Shown here: one piece after another, positions 1 through 5,300 of the stretch
Layout of the letters: each line of letters starts with the position of its first letter
How positions within the stretch are numbered: the first letter of the stretch is position 1
Assembly: GCA_036501345.1 (NCBI GenBank)
Contig: DASYAN010000557.1
Coordinates: 1 to 6,037, forward strand
Origin: DASYAN01 sp036501345
GTDB taxonomy: Bacteria; Chloroflexota; Ktedonobacteria; Ktedonobacterales; Ktedonobacteraceae
Direction: 5' to 3'
DNA length: 6,037 bases
Program-made: the position numbers and the translations under genes
The notes under the pieces: generated by a model
Databases searched by the model: none
The model's input: only the letters and a program-made list of their open reading frames with translations
Told to the model about the DNA's origin: nothing

Positions 1-561
1 CCTGTTATTCCAGAGCCATCATGGACAGATTCGTTTATTGAATGGGCTAATAAAAAAGGTGTCTCGATAGTTACATCAGGCCACTATAAAGACGTGTTAT
101 TGCTTGAGAATGAAGATGAAAAAATTGATTTGGTTTTTTCAGTCTTTTACGATAAGATTATCAAAAAGTGGTTTATTGATAAATGCGACAAGATACTGAA
201 CCTCCATAATGGTCCTTTGCCTCGATATAGAGGTGTATCTCCGATTAATTGGGCCTTAAAGAACAACGAAATTAAGCATGGAATTACTATTCATGCAATT
301 AACGAAGGCGTAGATGAAGGTCCAATATATGCTCAAGTAGAGTATTCAATCTACCCCGGTTTTGATGAAGTAATTGATGTTTATAGAAGAGCGTTAGAAT
401 ATGGGTGGGTATTATTTGATCAGACTATGCCAATTCTAGACAAGATTGTGCCCAGGCTGCAAGATGATAATTTAGCTTTATGTTATGACTCAAAGAAAAA
501 TGATTTACTTCAAGAAAGAAGAGGTTTTACAAAAAAGCAGTCAATAAAAATTTTTAGCTAG
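1..561 (+). CDS. Formyltransferase family protein (Formyl_trans_N fold), 5' end outside the window
   Basis: The reading frame is open from the first base, so this is the C-terminal part (186 codons plus stop) of a longer protein. The GTG at 94 is only an internal codon. The formyltransferase active site is present: N67 and H69 in LNLHNGPLPRYRG, followed by SPINWAL and by D105 in EGVDEGPI. These match the catalytic Asn-His-Asp triad of the 10-formyltetrahydrofolate-dependent family (Fmt, PurN, sugar-amine formyltransferases). Only about 80 residues follow the Asp, so the C-terminal OB-like domain of methionyl-tRNA formyltransferase (Fmt) appears to be missing. By inference, this suggests a formyltransferase acting on an amino sugar nucleotide or another small molecule rather than housekeeping Fmt, but the substrate cannot be read from this part. 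The gene is AT-rich (about 35% GC in its first 240 bases), unlike the genes to its right, which hints at horizontal acquisition. The fold is secure; the substrate is not. Confidence 0.82.
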   Translation, partial: PVIPEPSWTDSFIEWANKKGVSIVTSGHYKDVLLLENEDEKIDLVFSVFYDKIIKKWFIDKCDKILNLHNGPLPRYRGVSPINWALKNNEIKHGITIHAINEGVDEGPIYAQVEYSIYPGFDEVIDVYRRALEYGWVLFDQTMPILDKIVPRLQDDNLALCYDSKKNDLLQERRGFTKKQSIKIFS

Positions 562-568
562 GGCTTGC

Positions 569-597
569 TTGACGTATCAAAGAGTTGTAGGTATCAT
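569..597 (+). promoter_or_regulatory. Sigma70-type promoter for the DUF4388-like gene
   Basis: TTGACG (569-574) and TATCAT (592-597) are separated by exactly 17 bp and differ from the consensus at one position each. Transcription would start near 604, giving an untranslated leader of about 75 bases before the GTG at 679. The -35 box lies only 7 bp after the stop codon of the formyltransferase gene, so the next gene seems to have its own promoter and not to depend on read-through. The box match is seen directly; activity is inferred. Confidence 0.6.
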
Positions 598-603
598 ACA
601 ACT
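583..603. repeat. Interrupted palindrome over the -10 box, candidate operator
   Basis: AGTTGTA (583-589) and TACAACT (597-603) are perfect inverted 7-mers separated by 7 bases. The pair spans the spacer end, the whole -10 box and the presumed start-site region of the promoter at 569-597. A dimeric repressor bound here would block transcription. As RNA it would make only an AU-rich 7-bp stem and no T-run follows, so a terminator is unlikely. No regulator gene is visible nearby and the binding protein is unknown. Confidence 0.4.
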
Positions 604-678
604 ACTGTTATGGCTTGTAGGAGATGTCAATATTTGGTATAAGTTCTGCTATCCATAGGTAGAAAGCGGTAGTATATT

Positions 679-1458
679 GTGTCCCAAGCTCTTGTTTTTG
701 GCGGTTCGTGGCAGGGTTCGTTTGCTGATCTAGCAAATATTGTTCAATATATCAGAGGCATACGTGCATTTGGACGTCTATCCTTACGCAATCTCGAGCA
801 CATCAATGTGGTCCATTTCTACTTTCGTGCTGGGAAGCTGGTACATATTGTAGGTTATCGTGGTGATGCACGTGCAAATTTAGCCAACATCCGGGGGTGG
901 AGATCTGCTACTCTACGGTTTGATCCCGCCGTTGCAGTTGCCGAAGTGACACTCAGCGATGAATATGAGCAGATCTTATCCGAGGTGCTGGGTTATCTCC
1001 ACTATCGTGGTATTGTGAGGCCCCTCCAGATTCCCTCGCTACCCCGTATTGTTGAGAGCAAAATCGTGAAGTCATCTGAGGCTAGACAACTGATTGCTCC
1101 TAGTGAATGGGAGCTTCTCATAGAAGGTATACGGCGCATTTCTTTAGCTGTTGCTCACCTAGTGGGACCACAAGAGGCGCTACAGGTATTGCAAGATATT
1201 CTCGACGATTGTGCTTCTTCTTTTCCTGCTTTTGCCTGTCTTAAGATCGCTCCCAGTGGCTATTTGCAAGTGACCGACCGTTCAGACATGGATCAGATGG
1301 CGCGTGAGTGTATTCTTGAGGGCTTTGCAGCTCTAATTGCTATTTGTCAACATTTTTGCACTCCCATTATTGGCGAGAGGGAGGCCCATCAGCTAATGCT
1401 TCAAGCATTGAGAGAGCTAGGACCTCCTCTGGCCAATCTGGGTGTCTTGCAGGGATAG
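679..1458 (+). CDS. DUF4388/PATAN-like domain protein with an unassigned C-terminal half
   Basis: A 259-residue soluble protein with no signal peptide or membrane segment. Residues about 8-84 resemble a DUF4388 (PATAN) domain: an opening GSFADLANIVQYIRGI helix, a short beta stretch containing FGRLSLRN, the family-like strand pair VVHFYFRAGKLVHIVGY, and an ATLRFDP ending. Such domains occur in bacterial signalling and gliding or response-regulator proteins, usually as protein-interaction modules. Residues about 143-255 form a second, largely helical region with five cysteines (178, 187, 211, 223, 227) in no metal-binding pattern; I do not recognise it. No receiver, kinase or DNA-binding domain is seen. 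The GTG start is the only good start codon after the in-frame TAG at 670; its ribosome-binding site is weak (GAAAG at 662-666). The gene ends 5 bp from the convergent hydrolase gene. The N-terminal assignment is by pattern and moderately sure; the cellular role is unknown. Confidence 0.7.
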   Translation: MSQALVFGGSWQGSFADLANIVQYIRGIRAFGRLSLRNLEHINVVHFYFRAGKLVHIVGYRGDARANLANIRGWRSATLRFDPAVAVAEVTLSDEYEQILSEVLGYLHYRGIVRPLQIPSLPRIVESKIVKSSEARQLIAPSEWELLIEGIRRISLAVAHLVGPQEALQVLQDILDDCASSFPAFACLKIAPSGYLQVTDRSDMDQMARECILEGFAALIAICQHFCTPIIGEREAHQLMLQALRELGPPLANLGVLQG

Positions 1459-1463
1459 TACCC

Positions 1464-2423
1464 TTATGCGTATCCTTCTAGACGCTCAGGATGTTTCTTC
1501 CTCCAGTAACGCATATATCCTTGAACGGTCATAGGGTAGTTGGCCATCAGATCCAGACGTTTCAACACGTTTGGATCTCCTGTGATACGAAGTACTTCGG
1601 GCTCAGTCTTTTTGATGAGCAAGTGGATGATTTCCTCCTCGCTTTTCCTTTCGCGCATTGCGTGCAGCACGATATCACCCCATGAGAGGAGTTTTTCCCT
1701 CAGGTGCTCTAATATCTGCGTTGGATTGTCTGCCGGACCGCAGTGTGCAAGATAAAGGATGTCAGGGCGCAATTGTTTGAGCTTGTCGATGCTGGCATAC
1801 CAAGCTTCCAGATCAAGATCGGGAGGTGGTGCTGGTGGACGTACATAATTAATGCGTTGCAAGTGCACGCCAGCCGCATCTCCTGCAAATAGCTCTCCAG
1901 TGTGAACATCAAAGAAGATCACGTGGTGGATTGCATGCCCCGGCGTATAATGTACCTCCAGGCGGCGTCCAGCAACGTTGAGTACGTCACCCCCCGCAAT
2001 GGCGTGGATCCGTTCGGCGGGAACTGGCTCAACATTGCCCCACAATTCATACATCTTCTCCCCATATATACGCGTTGCACTGGCAACGAACTTCGTGGGA
2101 TCGACCAGATGTGGTGCGCCATTGCTATGCACATAAACTGTGGCTTTTGGCATGCGACGGAGTAGCTCACCTGTTGCTCCTGCATGATCCAGGTGAATAT
2201 GAGTCAGTAGCAAATGCGTAACATCCCGTGGCTCAAAACCCACCTCTTGCAGTGATGTAAGCAATGCTGGCACCGTAGTGCTTGGCCCTGGATCAATGAG
2301 TGCAACTTCGTTTTGCCCGGCAAGAATGTAAGGACCAAGAACCTCATTCTCATTTTGGAATGGCAGAGATAGATGCCATGTACCGGGACGTGTACCAAGA
2401 CTTAATTTCGTGACTACAGCCAT
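1464..2423 (-). CDS. Metallo-beta-lactamase-fold hydrolase
   Basis: A 319-residue cytoplasmic protein of the MBL superfamily. The zinc-site motifs appear in the usual order: D46 in ALIDPGPS, then THIHLDHAG with H75, H77, D79 and H80, H163 in YTPGH, D182 in FAGDAAG, and H227 in LAHCGP. A full di-zinc centre is therefore possible. Residues about 245-315 are helical and basic, ending in GYMRYWRKK. They resemble the C-terminal winged-helix extension of LACTB2-like members, which suggests an RNase-like or thioester hydrolase subgroup, but the substrate is not readable. The ATG start is supported by AGGAAGGG (complement of 2430-2437), 6 bases upstream. The gene follows the P5C dehydrogenase gene on the same strand after 134 bp, with no clear terminator or strong promoter between them, so co-transcription is possible. 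No metabolic link between the two is evident. The fold is certain; the function is generic. Confidence 0.9.
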   Translation of the reverse strand: MAVVTKLSLGTRPGTWHLSLPFQNENEVLGPYILAGQNEVALIDPGPSTTVPALLTSLQEVGFEPRDVTHLLLTHIHLDHAGATGELLRRMPKATVYVHSNGAPHLVDPTKFVASATRIYGEKMYELWGNVEPVPAERIHAIAGGDVLNVAGRRLEVHYTPGHAIHHVIFFDVHTGELFAGDAAGVHLQRINYVRPPAPPPDLDLEAWYASIDKLKQLRPDILYLAHCGPADNPTQILEHLREKLLSWGDIVLHAMRERKSEEEIIHLLIKKTEPEVLRITGDPNVLKRLDLMANYPMTVQGYMRYWRKKHPERLEGYA

Positions 2424-2557
2424 GAGTCACCCTTCCTAGAAATATACAAAATCAATAGACCTTTTCGGTTCATTCATGATATAGCTTCCCCTCACGCAGG
2501 TGTATAGGAGTGGCTCAGGGCCTTCTCTCTTTCACAATCCGCTTGGAGGAGTTGCAA

Positions 2558-4141
2558 CTAAAATTCTAATTTGGCAGAGATAGTTTTTGCCTGCGTGAAT
2601 AGCAGCAAGTAGTCTCTCCCTCCGGCCTTTGAATCGGTACCAGACATGTTGAAGCCTCCAAACGGATGAGTACCAACTAATGCCCCGGTACACCTACGAT
2701 TGAAGTACAGATTGCCAACGTGATACTCTTGCTTGGCATGCTCAATCCGTTGCGAATCCGTTGAGTAGAGCGAGCCAGTCAGTCCATACTCTGTATTATT
2801 AGCAATATGCAGAGCATCGTCAAAGTCTTGAGCTGTAATGACTGTTAGTACAGGTCCAAAAATCTCTTCCTGGGCAATGTGAGCATGTGGATCAACGTCA
2901 GCAAAGATCGTCGGTTCGATAAAATAACCGGGGCCATGGTGTCCACCTCCAAGGAGTAGGCGTCCCTCGGTTTTTCCGATCTCGATGTACTCAACGATTT
3001 TCTTCATAGCGTTTTGGTCGATGACCGCTCCCATGAATGTCTCAGGCTTGGTAACATCACCTTGCGTCAGGCGCTTCGTCTTCTCGACAACCTTCTCTAA
3101 GACTTGGTCATAGACCTCTTTGACAATAATCGCACGTGAGCCTGCCGAGCACTTCTGGCCTTGGAACCCAAAGGCTGAAGTAACTATTCCGGTGGCTGCA
3201 GCTTCCAAGTCGGCAGTCTCGTCTACTACGACCGCATCTTTACCTCCCATCTCTAGGACTGAGCGTTTCAACCAGCGTTGTCCCTTCTGATGTTTTGATG
3301 CGCGTTCGTAGATACGCAGTCCCACGTCGCGTGAGCCCGTAAAGGCTACAAAGCGTGTCTGTGGATTATCTACCAGAGCATCTCCAACCAAAGAACCGAC
3401 CCCCGTGAGAAAGTTCAGCACTCCAGCTGGCAAGCCAACCTCTTCCAGGATGCGTACGAATTGGTAGGCGGTTGCTGGAGCTGTGCTAGCCGGTTTGAGG
3501 ACAATGGCATTGCCCGTGACAATAGATGCACTGGCCATACCTACCAGAATGCCACAGGGAAAATTCCATGGCGCGATCACAACACCAACGCCGAGCGGAA
3601 TATAGACAAGTTGATTGTGCTCACCTTGAGCAGGTACGATGGGTTGTGGCTCAGCCAGACGTAGCATTTCTCGTGCATAGAACTCCAGAAAGTCAACAGC
3701 TTCAGCCCTATCCCCATCAGCTTCAGGCCAGCTCTTGCCGACTTCATAAATCATCCATGCGTTAATATAAAAACGTCGCTCACGTAGAAGATCTGCTGCT
3801 GCAAAAAGATAGCTAGCGCGCTCCTCAGCAGGCACACGTTTCCATGTTTCAAATGTCGTTGCGGCAACCTGGACAGCCTCATTAGCTTGTTCGACTGTCG
3901 CTCGTACAAAGTGACCAATAATCTGGTCGGGCTGTGACGGATTAACCGACGCGAAGGTCTGTTCGCTGGTAATCTTCTTTCCACCAATGATCAGTGGATA
4001 GGTGCGTCCCAGTTCACTTTTGACCTGCTCTAGTGCCTCTGCCTGAGCTCGTTTCAGCTCTTCCTTAGAAAAATCGGTCAGAGGTTCATTGGTGAACGGC
4101 TTTTGAGCACGCGATTTGACGTTTGCGATGATTGTCGACAT
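2558..4141 (-). CDS. rocA: L-glutamate gamma-semialdehyde dehydrogenase (1-pyrroline-5-carboxylate dehydrogenase)
   Basis: Oxidises glutamate semialdehyde (from P5C) to glutamate with NAD+, the second step of proline and arginine breakdown, in the cytoplasm. The 527 residues match the monofunctional RocA type (the Bacillus enzyme is about 515), not the PutA fusion; pruA is a synonym. Visible landmarks, numbered from the chosen ATG: APWNFPCG with N193, K216 in VLKPAS, E297 in LEMGGKDA, catalytic C331 in FQGQKCSAGSR, E426 in EEIFGPV, and the family signature NRRCTGALVGTHPFGG near the C-terminus. All expected catalytic residues are present. A start 9 codons further upstream (4168) is possible but would put AAGGAG inside the coding sequence; the ATG at 4141 sits 8 bases after that site and begins MSTIIANVKSR. 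No proline dehydrogenase gene is in the window. The MBL hydrolase gene lies downstream, and the yceD operon runs divergently upstream. Confidence 0.96.
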   Translation of the reverse strand: MSTIIANVKSRAQKPFTNEPLTDFSKEELKRAQAEALEQVKSELGRTYPLIIGGKKITSEQTFASVNPSQPDQIIGHFVRATVEQANEAVQVAATTFETWKRVPAEERASYLFAAADLLRERRFYINAWMIYEVGKSWPEADGDRAEAVDFLEFYAREMLRLAEPQPIVPAQGEHNQLVYIPLGVGVVIAPWNFPCGILVGMASASIVTGNAIVLKPASTAPATAYQFVRILEEVGLPAGVLNFLTGVGSLVGDALVDNPQTRFVAFTGSRDVGLRIYERASKHQKGQRWLKRSVLEMGGKDAVVVDETADLEAAATGIVTSAFGFQGQKCSAGSRAIIVKEVYDQVLEKVVEKTKRLTQGDVTKPETFMGAVIDQNAMKKIVEYIEIGKTEGRLLLGGGHHGPGYFIEPTIFADVDPHAHIAQEEIFGPVLTVITAQDFDDALHIANNTEYGLTGSLYSTDSQRIEHAKQEYHVGNLYFNRRCTGALVGTHPFGGFNMSGTDSKAGGRDYLLLFTQAKTISAKLEF

Positions 4142-4149
4142 GTCATATG

Positions 4150-4155
4150 CTCCTT
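4150..4155 (-). promoter_or_regulatory. Ribosome-binding site that fixes the P5C dehydrogenase start
   Basis: On the minus strand AAGGAG (complement of CTCCTT) lies 8 bases before the ATG at 4141. It falls inside the reading frame if the upstream ATG at 4168 is used, and that ATG has no comparable site. This is the main reason for choosing the shorter protein. Confidence 0.8.
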
Positions 4156-4209
4156 GAAATAAAAACACTTCGTTGTGTGAGGTAGTTTGCTAATCAGCTA
4201 TTCCTGTAC

Positions 4210-4215
4210 ATTGTA
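4210..4215 (-). promoter_or_regulatory. Possible -10 box of the P5C dehydrogenase promoter
   Basis: The minus strand reads TACAAT, one mismatch from TATAAT, about 70 bases upstream of the chosen ATG in a stretch that must hold the promoter of this divergently transcribed gene. The matching -35 position (TACCAC at 17 bp) is poor, so either an activator helps or the promoter lies elsewhere in 4156-4260. Weak support. Confidence 0.25.
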
Positions 4216-4268
4216 TCTCATAGCTCACCCAAGTGGTAGGGGCAAAGGCACCAAAGCACCCTGCTCTC

Positions 4269-4297
4269 TTGACGCATTTCAGCATCTGTGCTATCCT
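4269..4297 (+). promoter_or_regulatory. Sigma70-type promoter of the yceD-rpmF operon, extended -10
   Basis: TTGACG (4269-4274), a 17-bp spacer and TATCCT (4292-4297), with TG at 4289-4290 one base before the -10 (extended -10). The start of transcription would be near 4304, about 60 bases before the yceD ATG. It has the same -35 and spacer length as the promoter at 569-597. It drives the plus-strand run and is divergent from the P5C dehydrogenase gene. Confidence 0.62.
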
Positions 4298-4344
4298 CTC
4301 ACCATCTGATGTACATGAACAACGCAAGATTATTTACCAGTTCC

Positions 4345-4352
4345 AAAGGAGG
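4345..4352 (+). promoter_or_regulatory. Strong ribosome-binding site of yceD
   Basis: AAAGGAGG is a near-perfect Shine-Dalgarno sequence, 11 bases before the ATG at 4364. Another ATG follows it immediately at 4353 but opens only a three-codon frame whose TGA overlaps the 4364 start. With no spacer from the Shine-Dalgarno sequence that first ATG is unlikely to be used. The start at 4364 is preferred. Confidence 0.7.
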
Positions 4353-4363
4353 ATGTCAATCTG

Positions 4364-4894
4364 ATGATCTTTAATGTGGCGCAGTTGATGAAGTCCCCAG
4401 TAGGAGCTTCAGTTGCATCAGATATACACGAAGACCATATTCAGCTCGACAAAGAGCTCAAGGTCGTTGGTCCCATCACTGGTCATGCACGTATGCGCCG
4501 TGTCAACCAGGGCCTGCTAGTGGATGGCTGGGTGGACCTGATCATAGAGCAGACGTGCGATCGTTGTCTAAAGCACATTGAGCAGCCGATGCATGTGACA
4601 TTTGAAGAGCGTTTTTACCCAACTGTGGACGTATTGACTGGGACACCGCTACCTCCTATTGAGGAAGATGATGTGTTCTCAATTGATGAGCACCACCAAG
4701 TTGATCTTACTGAAGCCGTACGACAAAGTGTTCTATTGACAGTTCCAATGGTATCTCTCTGTAAAGAAGATTGTGCTGGACTGTGCTCACAGTGCGGCCA
4801 TGACCTCAACCTCGGTCCTTGCCAGTGTAAACCCGAGGTTGATACGCGATTAAATGTCCTCAAGGCATTATTGCCAAACCAAGATCAATCATAA
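4364..4894 (+). CDS. yceD: YceD family protein (DUF177), 23S rRNA accumulation protein
   Basis: A 176-residue protein of the DUF177/YceD family. In plants and E. coli this family is linked to 23S rRNA accumulation or processing, and its gene usually sits directly before rpmF, as here. Features seen: an N-terminal beta-rich region, C65 and C68 in TCDRCLK, the acidic linker PPIEEDDVFSIDE (about residues 98-109), the helix DLTEAVRQSVLLTVPMVSLC, and a C-terminal cysteine cluster C133, C137, C141, C144, C153, C155 within LCKEDCAGLCSQCGHDL and GPCQC. The cysteines suggest zinc binding. The length is normal for the family. The promoter at 4269-4297 and a strong ribosome-binding site precede it; rpmF follows after 70 bp without a visible terminator, so the two are probably one transcript. 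The family assignment is firm; the molecular role is known only in outline. Confidence 0.92.
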   Translation: MIFNVAQLMKSPVGASVASDIHEDHIQLDKELKVVGPITGHARMRRVNQGLLVDGWVDLIIEQTCDRCLKHIEQPMHVTFEERFYPTVDVLTGTPLPPIEEDDVFSIDEHHQVDLTEAVRQSVLLTVPMVSLCKEDCAGLCSQCGHDLNLGPCQCKPEVDTRLNVLKALLPNQDQS

Positions 4895-4964
4895 CCAGCA
4901 ACACAAGTAAGTAACCTGATTAACGTTCAGGACACAATACTGGTGGAAGAGGAGAAAACAACTC

Positions 4965-5156
4965 ATGGGAGCGTTACCAAAGCAACGCGTTTCGCGTGCT
5001 CGCCAGGGAAATCGGCGAGCCCACCATCGCCTGAAAGTACCACAATTAGTAGCTTGCCCACAGTGCAAGCGGCCCCGGCTGTCGCATCATGCCTGTCCTA
5101 ATTGCGGCACCTATCGTGGCCGCCAAATATTCCTACCCAAAAGCAAAAACAAGTAG
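4965..5156 (+). CDS. rpmF: Large-subunit ribosomal protein L32 (bL32)
   Basis: A 63-residue, highly basic component of the 50S subunit. It starts MGALPKQRVSRARQGNRRAH, the standard L32 opening with a proline-lysine after the first residues and an Arg/Lys-rich arm. It then has LVACPQC and HACPNCGTYRGRQ, giving the zinc ribbon cysteines C31, C34, C44 and C47. This is the four-cysteine (C+) form, as opposed to the cysteine-free form made by some bacteria under zinc limitation. The ribosome-binding site AGAGGAG at 4948-4954 lies 10 bases before the ATG. It is probably co-transcribed with yceD. Confidence 0.96.
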   Translation: MGALPKQRVSRARQGNRRAHHRLKVPQLVACPQCKRPRLSHHACPNCGTYRGRQIFLPKSKNK

Positions 5157-5170
5157 CAGATAGCACACCT

Positions 5171-5208
5171 ACCCCCTACTTCGTAATCGAGAAGCAGAAG
5201 CAGGGGGT
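5171..5208 (+). terminator. Imperfect hairpin between rpmF and fabD
   Basis: A 12-bp stem can form between 5171-5182 (ACCCCCTACTTC) and 5197-5208 (GAAGCAGGGGGT), with one A-C mismatch and a 14-base loop. The loop side holds a tandem GAAGCA repeat (5191-5202), so CTTC could pair with either GAAG copy. The stem is GC-rich at its base but is followed by TCGAAATTCTCC, not a T-run, so it is not a standard intrinsic terminator. It may act as a partial terminator, an attenuator or a 3'-end stabiliser for the yceD-rpmF message. The fold is seen; the role is inferred. Confidence 0.4.
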
Positions 5209-5300
5209 CGAAATTCTCCTATCTGGCGGATTGGACCTGTCATAACGTAGTTCCATTCCTCCTTGTGAATTTCGTGATCAAGCGATCGAAACGAAACGAA

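Noticed and set aside
94..561. A complete 155-residue formyltransferase starting at GTG 94
   Set aside because: The frame is open back to base 1 and the upstream codons give plausible protein sequence, so the gene is cut by the window edge and does not start there.
624..662. A 12-codon frame starting ATG right after TAGGAG in the leader of the DUF4388-like gene, as a leader peptide
   Set aside because: The Shine-Dalgarno-like bases touch the ATG with no spacer, and the peptide has no run of regulatory codons or attached attenuator.
1902..2185. Overlapping 87- and 88-codon frames on both strands inside the MBL hydrolase gene
   Set aside because: They are shadows of the hydrolase coding frame, which carries all the zinc-site motifs.
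2424..2557. Terminator or promoter between the P5C dehydrogenase and the MBL hydrolase genes
   Set aside because: I found only very short inverted repeats with no T-run, and no -35/-10 pair with an acceptable spacing on the minus strand.
2550..2559. AGTTGCAACT palindrome at the end of the P5C dehydrogenase gene, as an operator related to the dyad at 583-603
   Set aside because: It overlaps the stop codon, is not near a promoter, and shares only AGTTG with the other dyad, which is within chance.
4615..4863. An 82-codon minus-strand frame inside yceD
   Set aside because: It lies fully antisense to a clearly conserved gene, has no ribosome-binding site and its translation resembles no protein family.
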